Notes: a model not told the origin generated them from the letters alone. Positions 17,674 to 27,044 are shown, numbered from the stretch's first letter. The stretch is DNA of 64,000 nt from Massilia eburnea (GCF_009720745.1 NZ_WNKX01000013.1:1-64000), one strand, 5' to 3'. A program made the numbers and translations.

Positions 17674-18945
17674 TTAAGGCAGTGGGCGGTCCGACAGGGC
17701 GCGGTCGTCGGTGTTGGTCAGTTCGCCTTCCCACTTCGCCACGACGGCGGTGGCGATGGAGTTGCCAATGACGTTGGTGGCGGAACGGGCCATGTCCAGG
17801 AAGTGGTCGATGCCGAGCAGCAGGACCAGGCCCGCTTCCGGAATCTTGAATTGCGACAGCGTGGCGGCAATCACCACCAGCGATGCGCGCGGTACGCCGG
17901 CCATGCCTTTCGAGGTCAGCATCAACACGGCCATCATGGTGATCTGGGTGCCCAGGTCCATATTGATGCCGTAAGCCTGCGCGATGAACACGGTCGCGAA
18001 GGTGCAGTACATCATCGAGCCATCCAGGTTGAAGGAGTAGCCGATCGGCAGCACGAAGGCGGCGATGCGATTACGCACGCCAAAGCGCTCCAGGCCTTCC
18101 AGCGTTTTCGGGAAGGCGGCTTCGGACGAAGCAGTCGAGAAGGCCAGCAGGGTCGGTTCCTTGACTTCCGAGATCAGCTTCAGCACGCGCTTGCCCAGGA
18201 ACAGGAAGCCGGCGAAGATCAGGATGCCCCACAGTACGCCGATGGACAGGTAGAACTCCGCCATGAACTTGCCGTAAGTTTGCAGCACGCCCACGCCGCT
18301 CTTGGCGATGGTGCCAGCAACGGCGGCGAACACGGCGAACGGTGCGACCTGCATCACGTAGCCGGTCACCTTCAGCATGATGTGCGCCACGCCGTCGACC
18401 GCTTCGATCAGCGGCTCGGCTTTCTTGCCCACGGCAGCAGCAGCGGTGCCGAAGAAGATCGAGAACACCACGATCTGCAGGATCTCGTTCTTGCTCATGC
18501 CGTCGACGATGGAGGAAGGCACCAGGTGGGTGATGAACTCTTTCAGCGACAGGCTGGAAGTCTGCAGCGTCGCGGCTGCGGCGGCGCCGTCAGCTGGAAT
18601 GTGGCCGAACAGTTCGTCGCCAGGGCGGAACAAGTTCACCATGATCAGGCCCAGCGTCAGCGACAGTACCGACGCCAGGAAGAACCAGCCGAGGGTCTTG
18701 ATGCCGACGCGGCCAACTTCGCGCGAGTCGCCCATGCGGGCAATGCCGACCATCAGGGTCGAGAACACCAGCGGCGCAATGATCATCTTGATCAAGCGCA
18801 GGAACAGGGTGGTAACGAGGGTCATGTACTCCGCAAAACTGGCGGCTTGTGGCGCCGTTTGCGAGACATTGATGGCGTAGCCGGTAAGGATACCCAACGC
18901 CAGGCCGACGAGGATGTAGGTGGTCAGGCGGTTTTTGTTAGCCAT
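17674..18945 (-). CDS. Dicarboxylate/amino acid:cation symporter (DctA/GltP family)
   Basis: 423 residues, beginning at the ATG at 18945 (MANKNRLTTYILVG) behind an AGGA Shine-Dalgarno; a TTG two codons upstream is less likely. About eight hydrophobic helices, a serine-rich hairpin (AFSTASSEAAFPKTLEGLE), and the signature YSFNLDGSMMYCTFA plus MLTSKGMAGVPRAS and DHFLDMARSATNVIGN mark the Na+/H+-coupled C4-dicarboxylate/glutamate carriers of the inner membrane. It is divergent from an amino-acid ABC ATPase. Confidence 0.92.
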   Translation of the reverse strand: MANKNRLTTYILVGLALGILTGYAINVSQTAPQAASFAEYMTLVTTLFLRLIKMIIAPLVFSTLMVGIARMGDSREVGRVGIKTLGWFFLASVLSLTLGLIMVNLFRPGDELFGHIPADGAAAAATLQTSSLSLKEFITHLVPSSIVDGMSKNEILQIVVFSIFFGTAAAAVGKKAEPLIEAVDGVAHIMLKVTGYVMQVAPFAVFAAVAGTIAKSGVGVLQTYGKFMAEFYLSIGVLWGILIFAGFLFLGKRVLKLISEVKEPTLLAFSTASSEAAFPKTLEGLERFGVRNRIAAFVLPIGYSFNLDGSMMYCTFATVFIAQAYGINMDLGTQITMMAVLMLTSKGMAGVPRASLVVIAATLSQFKIPEAGLVLLLGIDHFLDMARSATNVIGNSIATAVVAKWEGELTNTDDRALSDRPLP

Positions 18946-19070
18946 AAGCAAGATTCCTGAAGAGGGGCGGATTTGCCGTTAGAATGATGAGCTATTAAGC
19001 AAGTCCCGAAGTATCCTTGCGGTTCTAGGCCACTGTCAAGCGAGAATAAACCTGCCGAAACCTGAAAAAG

Positions 19071-19796
19071 ATGATCGCAATTAAAGACTTATGTAAGTGG
19101 TATGGCAACTTTCAGGTCCTCGCAGACTGCAGTACCGAGGTAGCCAAGGGCGACGTCATGGTGATCTGCGGACCTTCCGGCTCTGGTAAATCGACCCTGA
19201 TCAAGACGGTCAACGGGCTGGAACCATTCCAGAAGGGCGAAATCATTGTCGATGGGACCTCGGTCGGCGCCAAAGAGACAAATTTGCCTGCCTTGCGCGC
19301 AAGGATCGGCATGGTTTTCCAGAATTTCGAGCTGTTTCCCCACCTGTCGGTGCGCGAAAACCTGACCCTGGGCCAGGTCAAGGTGCTGGGCCGTTCGCAG
19401 GACGAGGCGAATGGGAAAGGCTTGAAATACCTGGACCGCGTCGGCCTGCTGGCGCACCAGGACAAGTATCCGAACCAGCTGTCCGGCGGCCAGCAGCAGC
19501 GCGTGGCGATCGCCCGCGCGCTGGCGATGGATCCGATTGCCATGCTGTTCGACGAGCCGACGTCCGCCCTGGATCCGGAAATGATCAACGAAGTGCTGGA
19601 CGTGATGGTCGGCCTGGCGCAGGAAGGCATGACCATGATGGTGGTGACCCATGAGATGGGTTTCGCGCGCCAGGTGGCCAATCGGGTTGTGTTCATGGAC
19701 AAGGGCCGCATCGTCGAGGACTGCAGCAAGGACGAATTCTTCGGCGCTCCGCGTTCCGAGCGCGCGCGCGAGTTTTTGGCTCGCATCATCCACTGA
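19071..19796 (+). CDS. Amino-acid ABC transporter ATP-binding protein (GltL/GlnQ type), without partner genes
   Basis: 241 residues, a complete polar-amino-acid ABC ATPase: Walker A GPSGSGKST, Q-loop VFQNFELFPHLSV, signature LSGGQQQR, Walker B AMLFDEPTSALDPE and the H-loop VVTHEMGFA. No permease or binding-protein gene lies on either side; the divergent neighbour is a secondary symporter and the next gene a secreted amidohydrolase. It must serve a transporter encoded elsewhere or be a remnant of a broken gltIJKL operon. Confidence 0.92.
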   Translation: MIAIKDLCKWYGNFQVLADCSTEVAKGDVMVICGPSGSGKSTLIKTVNGLEPFQKGEIIVDGTSVGAKETNLPALRARIGMVFQNFELFPHLSVRENLTLGQVKVLGRSQDEANGKGLKYLDRVGLLAHQDKYPNQLSGGQQQRVAIARALAMDPIAMLFDEPTSALDPEMINEVLDVMVGLAQEGMTMMVVTHEMGFARQVANRVVFMDKGRIVEDCSKDEFFGAPRSERAREFLARIIH

Positions 19797-19894
19797 CAGC
19801 CGTCTTCGAAAGCCGGAGGACTCCTCGCCTTTCGTATGTTTCGGGTTGTATCACCGCCTGGTGTGCGGGCTTCCGCCTGTGTACCATCTGGTGC

Positions 19895-21346
19895 ATGAAG
19901 ACGATGAAACTTTCGGTTGGCGCCTTGCTGGTGCTGGGGGCGTTCGGCGGTGCGCAGGCTGCGGGACGTGTGATGGTGGACGTGGCACTGACGCAGGCGA
20001 CGATTGTCGATGTGGCCTCCGGCCAGTTGGTGCAGGGCAAGGCCGTGCTGCTGAAAGGCGGCGACATCGTCGCCGTTGTCGATAACGCAAAGCTGAAAGA
20101 CTACTCGCCCAAGCGCACCGTCAAGCTGCCGGGCAAATACCTGATGCCGGGCCTGTGGGACACCCACGTTCACTTCGGCGGCGGTCCCGCCCTCATCGAA
20201 GAAAACAAGCAGCTGCTGGGCCTCTACCTTGCGCACGGCGTCACCACGGTGCGCGATTGCGCGGGCGACCTGTCCGATACAGTCCTCGATTGGCGCGACC
20301 TGATCAACCAGGGCAAGCTGGTCGGCCCGACCATTTTCGCCTCCGGCCCCAAACTGGAAGGCTACAAGCCGCTGTGGAAGGGCACCATCGAAGTCGGCAC
20401 GCCGGAAGAAGTGAGCAAGGCGCTGGATTACCTGCAATCGCGCAGCGTCGATTTCGTGAAGATCACCGAGAACACCCTGAAGCCGGAGATGTACCTGGAG
20501 GCGCTGCGCCAGGCCAAGGCACGCGGCATGCAGAGCTCCGGTCACTTGCCGGTGCAGCTGACGCTGGACCAGATGATGCAGGCAGGCCTGGGCAGCATCG
20601 AGCACCAGTCCTATGCGCTGCGCGGCGCTACCCCGCGCGAGGCGGAGTTGACCGCGCAAGTCGCAGCAGGCAAGATCACCGGCCGCGAAGCCATGCGTGC
20701 CAGCATAGAGAGCTACGATGAAGCCACCGCGCGCGCCACCTTCCGCCGCATGGCCGCCGCCGGCATGTCGATCACCCCGACCCTGGTCGGCTCGCAAGCC
20801 ACCGCCTACCTGGACCAGGACGACCACGCCCACGATCCATACCTGCAATACATCGGCAAAGGCCTGCGCAAGACCTACGAATGGCGCGTGCAGCGCGCGG
20901 CCAAGGACGATGCCGCCGCCATTGCCTACCGCCACGCCGCCTATGAGAAGGCCGCCTCGCTGCTGCCGCTGATGCAGCAGGAGGGCGTCAACATCATGGC
21001 CGGCACCGACGCCGGCTTCCTGAATTCCTTCGACTACCCGGGCAAGGGCCTGCACGATGAACTGGGCATCTTCGTCAAATACGGACTGACGCCGCAACAG
21101 GCATTGCAGGCTTCCGTGATCAACGGCCCGCGCTTCCTCGGCAAGCAGGAACGCTATGGCGCCGTCGCCCAAGGCAAGGCGGCCGATTTGCTGGTACTGG
21201 ACGCCAACCCGCTGCAGGACATCGCCAACACCCGTAAAGTGCGCATGGTGGTCAGCCACGGCAAGGTCTACGAGCGCAGCAAACTGGACGCCATGCTCGA
21301 ATCGGCGCGCCGCTACGCACAGGAACATCCCGCTCCGACAGAGTAA
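19895..21346 (+). CDS. Secreted amidohydrolase-superfamily protein
   Basis: 483 residues with a signal peptide (MKTMKLSVGALLVLGAF, cleavage near AQAAG), so it acts in the periplasm or outside. The metal-dependent hydrolase core shows DTHVHFGGG (HxH ligands), VKITENT (candidate bridging Lys), SSGHLP and SIEHQS (His ligands) and MAGTDAGFLN (catalytic Asp). The arrangement resembles imidazolonepropionase/prolidase-like amidohydrolases. The substrate is unknown; dipeptides are plausible. It ends 34 bases before pyrC. Confidence 0.85.
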   Translation: MKTMKLSVGALLVLGAFGGAQAAGRVMVDVALTQATIVDVASGQLVQGKAVLLKGGDIVAVVDNAKLKDYSPKRTVKLPGKYLMPGLWDTHVHFGGGPALIEENKQLLGLYLAHGVTTVRDCAGDLSDTVLDWRDLINQGKLVGPTIFASGPKLEGYKPLWKGTIEVGTPEEVSKALDYLQSRSVDFVKITENTLKPEMYLEALRQAKARGMQSSGHLPVQLTLDQMMQAGLGSIEHQSYALRGATPREAELTAQVAAGKITGREAMRASIESYDEATARATFRRMAAAGMSITPTLVGSQATAYLDQDDHAHDPYLQYIGKGLRKTYEWRVQRAAKDDAAAIAYRHAAYEKAASLLPLMQQEGVNIMAGTDAGFLNSFDYPGKGLHDELGIFVKYGLTPQQALQASVINGPRFLGKQERYGAVAQGKAADLLVLDANPLQDIANTRKVRMVVSHGKVYERSKLDAMLESARRYAQEHPAPTE

Positions 21347-21380
21347 AATGGCGGGATTCGTTTAACTAAAGCCTTCCGCC

Positions 21381-22430
21381 ATGAGTGACTTCGAGATCCC
21401 GCACAGCATCACCATTACCCGCCCAGACGACTGGCACCTTCACCTGCGTGACGGCGCCACCATGGCCAATGTCCTGCCGGATACCGCCCGCCAGTTTGGC
21501 CGTGCAATTGTGATGCCAAATTTGAAACCTCCTGTCACCACCGTGGCGCAGGCTGCGGCCTACCGCGAGCGCATCCTGGCCGCCCTGCCGCAAGGCTTGG
21601 ACTTCGAGCCGCTGATGACGCTCTACCTGACCGACAACACTTCGCCGGACGAAATCATCCGCGCCGCCGACAGCGGCTTCGTGCATGCGGTCAAGCTGTA
21701 CCCGGCCGGCGCCACCACCAATTCCGACGCCGGCGTGACCGACCTGGCCAAGTGCTACAAGGTGCTGGAAACCATGCAGGAAGTCGGCATGCCTTTCCTG
21801 GTGCACGGTGAGGTGACTGACCAGGACATCGACCTGTTCGACCGCGAAGCCGTCTTCATCGAACGCGTCATGCGCCCGCTGCGCAAGGACCTGCCGGCCC
21901 TGAACATCGTCTTCGAGCACATCACCACCAAGGATGCGGCGCAATACGTGGCCGAAGCGGAGGGCCCGATCGCGGCCACCATCACCGCCCACCACCTGCT
22001 ATACAACCGCAACGAGATCTTCAAGGGCGGCATCCGCCCGCACTACTACTGCCTGCCGGTGCTGAAGCGTGAAGAGCACCGCTTGGCGCTGGTGACTGCG
22101 GCGACCAGCGGCGACGAGCGCTTCTTCCTCGGCACCGACTCCGCGCCGCATGCGCAGGGCGCCAAGGAAGCGGCTTGCGGCTGCGCCGGCTGCTACACCG
22201 CGCTGCATGCGATGGAGCTGTACACCGAAGCCTTCGCCCGCGCCGGCGCGCTGGACAAGCTGGAGGCCTTTGCTTCCCTGAATGGCCCGGCCTTCTACGG
22301 CCTGGAGCCGAACAAGGGCACCATCACCCTGAAGCGCGAGCAGTGGACCCTGCCGGCCGACCTGCCGTTCGGCGATTCCAAACTGATCCCGCTGAACGCC
22401 GGCGAAACGATCAACTGGAAAATGGTCTAA
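21381..22430 (+). CDS. pyrC: Dihydroorotase, class II
   Basis: 349 residues, typical of homodimeric class II Pyr[11 protein letters not shown] supplies His19 and His21; [12 protein letters not shown] has the carbamylated Lys; VHGEVTD and AHHLLYNRN give further metal ligands; FLGTDSAPH contains the catalytic Asp. It closes carbamoyl-aspartate to dihydroorotate in pyrimidine synthesis. It is followed 8 bases later by a DUF3025 gene, probably in the same transcript. Confidence 0.96.
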   Translation: MSDFEIPHSITITRPDDWHLHLRDGATMANVLPDTARQFGRAIVMPNLKPPVTTVAQAAAYRERILAALPQGLDFEPLMTLYLTDNTSPDEIIRAADSGFVHAVKLYPAGATTNSDAGVTDLAKCYKVLETMQEVGMPFLVHGEVTDQDIDLFDREAVFIERVMRPLRKDLPALNIVFEHITTKDAAQYVAEAEGPIAATITAHHLLYNRNEIFKGGIRPHYYCLPVLKREEHRLALVTAATSGDERFFLGTDSAPHAQGAKEAACGCAGCYTALHAMELYTEAFARAGALDKLEAFASLNGPAFYGLEPNKGTITLKREQWTLPADLPFGDSKLIPLNAGETINWKMV

Positions 22431-22438
22431 GGGGCCAA

Positions 22439-23233
22439 GTGTTTCAAGAGATCGACTGGTCCCGCGCCTGGTACGCTTCGGTGCGGGACGTTGCCTCCCG
22501 CATCGACCTCTCCCTGCCCAGCGTCGTCGAACCGTTCTGCCAACAGGCGGCTGCGCTGGCGCTGGTCAATCATGCAGGCCAGCCGCTGCGCTTTGTGCCG
22601 CAAGCTGCGCTGCCTGAAGGGTCAGCCTACGAAGAATTCATCGGCGCCACGGGCCAGGTGCCAACGCGCGACAACCTGCATGATTTCTTCAACGGCCTGG
22701 TGTGGCTGACGTTCCCTGCCATCAAGCGCCAATTGAATGCCCTGCAGGCCGCACAGATTGCGCAGGACGGCGTGGGCAAGTCGCGCGGCCCCGCGCGCGA
22801 TGCTGCTACTATCTACGATGAGAATTCCGCGCTGCTGGTGGTGCGCGACGATGCCGATGGCGCAGCCCTGGTGGATGCACTGCGCAACCACCGCTGGCGC
22901 GAAGCCTTCGTCGAACGCGCCGCGCAATTCGGCGGCGGCGCGCAAGTCTGGCTGTTCGGCCATGCACTGATGGAAAAACTGGTGGCGCCCTACAAGGCCA
23001 TCACCGCCCATGCGCGCGTGGTGCTGGCCGGCGGCGATTACTGGTCGCAGGACGACGCGGGCCGCCGCGCATGGCTGGACCGCGTGGAGGCGCAGCGCCT
23101 GGCTGAAGAGGGCTTGGCCAAGGGAAGTTTCACGCCGCTGCCCGTGCTGGGCATTCCCGGCTGGTGGCCGCAGCAGGATCACGCTTTTTACGAAGACCAA
23201 ACGGTGTTCCGCGCCAAGCGGAAGCCGTCCTGA
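22439..23233 (+). CDS. DUF3025 domain protein
   Basis: 264 residues. The start is GTG 22439, eight bases after the pyrC stop and preceded by GGGG; no in-frame ATG is near. The sequence (FQEIDWSRAWY, HDFFNGLVWLTFPAIKR, RDAATIYDENSALLV) matches the uncharacterised cytoplasmic DUF3025 family, often found beside pyrC in betaproteobacteria. No catalytic motif is recognisable, and the function is unknown. Confidence 0.85.
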   Translation: MFQEIDWSRAWYASVRDVASRIDLSLPSVVEPFCQQAAALALVNHAGQPLRFVPQAALPEGSAYEEFIGATGQVPTRDNLHDFFNGLVWLTFPAIKRQLNALQAAQIAQDGVGKSRGPARDAATIYDENSALLVVRDDADGAALVDALRNHRWREAFVERAAQFGGGAQVWLFGHALMEKLVAPYKAITAHARVVLAGGDYWSQDDAGRRAWLDRVEAQRLAEEGLAKGSFTPLPVLGIPGWWPQQDHAFYEDQTVFRAKRKPS

Positions 23234-23245
23234 AAGGAGCTTTGA

Positions 23246-24229
23246 ATGGACAAGATTATTCGCTGGGGCATCCTCGGCACCGGCAAGATCGCCAAGGCCT
23301 TCGCCGCCGCGTTGCGCGAGGTGCCCGATGCCGAACTGGCGGCCGTCGCGTCGCGCAGTTTAGATAGCGCTACCGAGTTCGCCAAAGAATATGGCGCCAA
23401 GCGCGCCCACGGCACTTACCAGGCGCTGGCTGACGACAACGGCGTGGACGTCGTTTATATCGCCACCCCGCACGCCATGCACCACGAGAACGCCATCATG
23501 TGCCTGAACGGCGGCAAGGCGCTGCTGGTCGAAAAAGCCTTCACCCTGAACCGCCGCGAGGCGCAGGAAATCGCCGACCTGGCGCGCCAGCGCAAGCTGT
23601 TCGTGATGGAGGCGATGTGGACGCGCTTCCAGCCAGCCATCCTGGAGGCGAAGCGCATGATCGACATGGGCGAAATTGGCAATGTACGCAACTTGCAGGC
23701 GGACTTGGGCTTCGTGGCCAACGCCGGCCCTGAGCATCGCTTGTTCAATCCTGCACTGGGCGGAGGTGCACTGCTCGACCTGGGCATCTATCCGCTATCG
23801 ATGGCCGCGTTCTTCCTCGGTCCGGTTAAAGGTGCGAGCGGTTACGGCGAGCTGACCCCGGCGGGCGTCGACATGCAGGCCAATTTCGTCCTGCGCCACG
23901 AAGATGGATCGCTGTCCGCTTGCAGCTGCAGCTTGAACGCCCGCACCCCAGCCACGTTGAGCATTGGCGGCGACAAGGGTTTCCTGCGTTTGCACGGACG
24001 CTTCCACCATGCGGAGCATTTCACCATCGTCCTGAACGACGGCACTGAACGTGAATTCCATTTCCCACGCATCGGCAACGGCTATGCGCACGAAGCGATG
24101 GAGGTGGGGCGCTGCCTGCGTGAAGGTCTGCTGGAAAGCCCGGAAATGCCGCTTGCCGAAACTGTTGAGCTCATGGGCGTGCTGGACCAGTTGCGGGCCC
24201 AAATCGGCGTGAAATATTCTGTGGATTAA
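23246..24229 (+). CDS. Gfo/Idh/MocA-family NAD(P)-dependent oxidoreductase
   Basis: 327 residues. The N-terminal Rossmann motif is WGILGTGKIAKAF, the conserved Lys-containing motif is LLVEKAFTLN (EKP variant with A for P), and GGALLDLGIYPLSMA gives the substrate-site segment. The length and the MWTRFQP motif resemble the dimeric dihydrodiol dehydrogenase / xylose dehydrogenase branch. The substrate is probably a sugar or cyclic diol. It follows the DUF3025 gene by 12 bases. Confidence 0.88.
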   Translation: MDKIIRWGILGTGKIAKAFAAALREVPDAELAAVASRSLDSATEFAKEYGAKRAHGTYQALADDNGVDVVYIATPHAMHHENAIMCLNGGKALLVEKAFTLNRREAQEIADLARQRKLFVMEAMWTRFQPAILEAKRMIDMGEIGNVRNLQADLGFVANAGPEHRLFNPALGGGALLDLGIYPLSMAAFFLGPVKGASGYGELTPAGVDMQANFVLRHEDGSLSACSCSLNARTPATLSIGGDKGFLRLHGRFHHAEHFTIVLNDGTEREFHFPRIGNGYAHEAMEVGRCLREGLLESPEMPLAETVELMGVLDQLRAQIGVKYSVD

Positions 24230-24269
24230 ACGACAGCACATTACAAAATAATCATAGCCGCACAATTGC

Positions 24270-24301
24270 AAGAAAGTTATTATCGGATCTTTAACTTTCT
24301 T
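24270..24301 (+). promoter_or_regulatory. Perfect 10-bp inverted repeat abutting a ribosome binding site
   Basis: AAGAAAGTTA (24270-24279) pairs perfectly with TAACTTTCTT (24292-24301) across a 12-base loop. The stem ends at the G run (24302-24307) that serves as Shine-Dalgarno for the secreted protein at 24312. It could control translation as an RNA hairpin or be a DNA-binding dyad. Confidence 0.5.
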
Positions 24302-24311
24302 GGGGGGCTAT

Positions 24312-24806
24312 ATGCATCAAGCATTTCTGAAGCTGGCAGGCGGCGTTGCACTGGCATTGGCATCCGGCGCGGCATCGGCGGCCTGGACAACTACCGACTT
24401 GGAAGTGACAGGTGTGATCCAGGAAGTGCCCGGCCCATCGCTGCGCTGTCCCTCCAATTTCGGCGGCTCGATCACCGGCTACGGCAATAGTGCCCTGCTG
24501 GGACGCGTGGCCTTTGTCGCCAGCGACTGCATTACGCCGAATGGCGCGATCTACAACTTCGACCGCGGCCGCTTCATCATCATGACTTTGTCCGGCGATC
24601 AGGTGTACGCCGATTACAGCGGCCAGTTCGTGCCGACCGGCCAGGGCGCGGACTATGTCTTCAACGGTGCATCGTTCACGATTACTGGCGGCACCGGCCG
24701 GTATATTTTTGCCAGTGGCGGCGGCCAGCTGCTGGGCAACGAGAACATGCTGACCGGCGCCGGCACCATCGCGCTGAAAGGCCGTATCAGCTACTGGGCG
24801 CGCTAA
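24312..24806 (+). CDS. Secreted protein of unknown function
   Basis: 164 residues. A signal peptide ends at SAASA, and the mature chain of about 140 residues is rich in Gly, Ser, Thr and aromatic residues with alternating hydrophobic strands, suggesting a beta-sheet fold. Two cysteines (in LRCPSNF and SDCITPN) could form a disulfide. I do not recognise the family. The ATG at 24312 is preceded by GGGGGG with good spacing, and a perfect hairpin lies just before it, so expression may be controlled post-transcriptionally. Confidence 0.65.
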   Translation: MHQAFLKLAGGVALALASGAASAAWTTTDLEVTGVIQEVPGPSLRCPSNFGGSITGYGNSALLGRVAFVASDCITPNGAIYNFDRGRFIIMTLSGDQVYADYSGQFVPTGQGADYVFNGASFTITGGTGRYIFASGGGQLLGNENMLTGAGTIALKGRISYWAR

Positions 24807-24885
24807 ACGCCGGGCCTGAGTGGCCGCCAGCAGGATTCGGCGGCATCCATTACACTGGCTTTCTTTGCCAGCCGGGATGCCTGCC

Positions 24886-26109
24886 ATGTCCAACGACCGC
24901 CAACTCAATCTCAAGACGATCCTGATCGCAAGCGGCGTCGTGCTGACGCTGGCGATGGGCGTGCGCCACGGCTTCGGCTTCTGGATGCAGCCCATTTCGC
25001 AAGCCAACGGCTGGACCCGCGAGACCTACTCGCTGGCGCTGGCGCTGCAAAACCTGCTGTGGGGCGCCTTCGGCCCCTTCGCGGGAATGGTGGCCGACCG
25101 CTACGGCACCATGCGCGTAGTGATTGCCGGCGCCATCTCCTATATGGTGGGCCTGCTGTGGATGGCCACGGTGACCAATCCGACTTTGTTCGTCGCCGGC
25201 TCCGGCATCTTCATCGGCCTGGGCTTGGCTTGTACCGCCTTTGGCGCGGTGAGCGGCATCATCGGCCGCGCGGCGCCGGTGGAAAAGCGCTCCTGGGCAT
25301 TCGGTGTCTCTGGCGCGGCCAGCTCCTTCGGCCAGTTCCTGATGATGCCGATCGAGCAGCAGCTGATTTCCACGATCGGCTGGCAACAGGCCTTCTATGC
25401 ATTGGCAGGCGTGGTGTTCCTGCTGATGATTCCCATGTCGACCTTCCTGCGCGAGCCGAAGCATGAGGTGGCGGCAGGCGGCGCGCACCAGAGCATCGGC
25501 GCCGCCATGCGCGAAGCGATAGGAAACCGCTCGTTCCTGCTGCTGGTGGCGGGCTATTTCGTGTGCGGCTTCCAGCTGGTGTTCATCGGCGCCCACTTGC
25601 CGGCCTATTTGAAGGACAAGGGCATCGTCACGCCGGGCGTGGCGGTGATGGCGCTGGCCCTGATCGGCCTGTTCAACATCTTTGGCTCGTTTACTGCCGG
25701 CCAGCTCGGCGGCCGCATGCCCAAGCGCTACCTGCTGTCGTCGATCTACTTTGCGCGCTCGGTGGTGATTGGATTGTTCCTGCTGGCGCCATTGTCGCAA
25801 TGGTCGGTCTACCTGTTCGCCGCGGCGATCGGCTTCCTGTGGCTGGCCACCGTGCCGCTCACCAACGGCATCATCGCCGGCGTATTCGGCTTGAAGCATA
25901 TGTCCATGCTGGCCGGCGTGGTCTTCCTGTCGCACCAGGTCGGCAGCTTCCTCGGCGTTTGGCTGGGCGGCTACCTGTTCGACAAGCTTGGCAGCTACGA
26001 CGTGGTGTGGGGCGTTACCCTTGGCCTCGGCGTGTTTGCCGGCCTGGCTAACCTGCCGATCGACGAGCGCCCTCTGGTGCGCAGTGCGCCCAACCTGCAG
26101 GCCGCCTGA
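24886..26109 (+). CDS. MFS transporter (oxalate/formate antiporter-like group)
   Basis: 407 residues from the ATG at 24886; an in-frame ATG at 24877 is an alternative. About twelve hydrophobic helices. The motif after helix 2, GMVADRYGTMRV, is the MFS A-type motif, and GVRHGFGFWMQPIS in helix 1 is typical of the monocarboxylate-porter/OFA branch. It is an inner-membrane carrier, probably of a small organic anion. A 42-residue membrane peptide follows directly. Confidence 0.87.
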   Translation: MSNDRQLNLKTILIASGVVLTLAMGVRHGFGFWMQPISQANGWTRETYSLALALQNLLWGAFGPFAGMVADRYGTMRVVIAGAISYMVGLLWMATVTNPTLFVAGSGIFIGLGLACTAFGAVSGIIGRAAPVEKRSWAFGVSGAASSFGQFLMMPIEQQLISTIGWQQAFYALAGVVFLLMIPMSTFLREPKHEVAAGGAHQSIGAAMREAIGNRSFLLLVAGYFVCGFQLVFIGAHLPAYLKDKGIVTPGVAVMALALIGLFNIFGSFTAGQLGGRMPKRYLLSSIYFARSVVIGLFLLAPLSQWSVYLFAAAIGFLWLATVPLTNGIIAGVFGLKHMSMLAGVVFLSHQVGSFLGVWLGGYLFDKLGSYDVVWGVTLGLGVFAGLANLPIDERPLVRSAPNLQAA

Positions 26110-26110
26110 C

Positions 26111-26239
26111 GTGAAAAGGCGGCTGATCCGCTTTGCCCTCTGGGCCCTCGGCGCAGCCGTGCTGGCGCTGGCGTTCCTGGCCTACCTGCAGCCAGCCTTC
26201 ATGCTGGACCTGGCTAACCGGATCTATCTCTGCCTGTAA
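26111..26239 (+). CDS. Small single-pass membrane protein (42 residues)
   Basis: It starts at GTG 26111, one base after the MFS stop, and ends 3 bases before a terminator, so it fits exactly as the last gene of that operon. A basic N-terminus (KRRLIR) is followed by one hydrophobic helix of about 22 residues (LWALGAAVLALAFLAYL) and a short tail LANRIYLCL. I recall similar short proteins in related bacteria, but no function is known. It could be an accessory subunit of the transporter. Confidence 0.55.
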   Translation: MKRRLIRFALWALGAAVLALAFLAYLQPAFMLDLANRIYLCL

Positions 26240-26241
26240 GT

Positions 26242-26272
26242 AAAAAACGGAGCATCGGCTCCGTTTTTTCTT
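26242..26272. terminator. Bidirectional intrinsic terminator
   Basis: AAAAAACGGAGC (26242-26253) and GCTCCGTTTTTT (26258-26269) form a perfect 12-bp stem with loop ATCG. It separates the MFS operon from the convergent M23 gene and would work in both directions. Confidence 0.93.
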
Positions 26273-26285
26273 GTTGATCGCCAGC

Positions 26286-27044
26286 TTAGGCCCGCTTATG
26301 GGACTTGCTGGATTTTTGTGCGACCTGGGTGCTTTTCTTCTTCGAGGTCTTGGCGCTGGCGAGGCGAGTGCCCTTATCTTTCTTGCCCGCCTTGCCACGG
26401 GAGTGCGGTGCTGGCGGGACTTCTTCCACGCCGGTGCGCTTGGCGTGCATCGCTGATGGCAGGGCGTTGTCTTCCAGGTTGGCCAGCATGAAGCGGTTCG
26501 GGTCGATACGGGTGCCGTTCTCGTAGGCTTCCAGGTGCAGGTGTGGGCCGGTGGCGTGTCCGGTGGCGCCGGACAGCCCGATCAACTCGCCGGCGGTGAC
26601 GGTGTCGCCGACGTTCACACTGCGTTTGTTCAGGTGCGCATACAGGGAGCGCAGGCCGCCTTCGTGTTCGATGACCACCACGTTGCCATATTTGCGGTCG
26701 CCCAGGTAACCCACACCGGATGCGACGACGGTGCCGTCGTTGGTTGCCATCACCGGCGTGTTGCGCGGTACCGAGAAGTCGATGCCGCCGTGCGCGCGGT
26801 GGCCGCGCGAGGCGCCGAAGAAGCTGCTGACGCGGCCTCCTTCCAGCGGCAGGCGCCATTGCTGCGACAGCGCGTCCTTTGGCTGCGACGGCTCTTCCTT
26901 TTCCTCCACCTGCAACTGCGGCTGCAGCTGTGGCGCCGGAATATCCGTTGGCTCGGGAATTGGCATCGGCATCGCGGCAGCTGTGCGCGCGATGTTGGCG
27001 GCCGCCAGCACGGCCATTAGCAGGAAGTTATTGATCTTTGGCAT
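26286..27044 (-). CDS. M23 (LytM/lysostaphin-type) peptidase, secreted
   Basis: 252 residues from the ATG at 27044 (MPKINNFLLMAVLAAANIA), which gives a signal peptide; the longer frame upstream is non-coding. A Pro/Glu-rich linker leads to the LytM domain with zinc ligands His85 and Asp89 (HGGID) and HLH at 168-170 (GPHLHLE), so the metal site looks complete. The last 40 residues form a Lys/Ser-rich basic tail. It should cut peptidoglycan cross-links in the periplasm. The catalytic domain is closely similar to the C-terminal domain of the protein at 29257, and both belong to the same minus-strand island. Confidence 0.88.
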   Translation of the reverse strand: MPKINNFLLMAVLAAANIARTAAAMPMPIPEPTDIPAPQLQPQLQVEEKEEPSQPKDALSQQWRLPLEGGRVSSFFGASRGHRAHGGIDFSVPRNTPVMATNDGTVVASGVGYLGDRKYGNVVVIEHEGGLRSLYAHLNKRSVNVGDTVTAGELIGLSGATGHATGPHLHLEAYENGTRIDPNRFMLANLEDNALPSAMHAKRTGVEEVPPAPHSRGKAGKKDKGTRLASAKTSKKKSTQVAQKSSKSHKRA

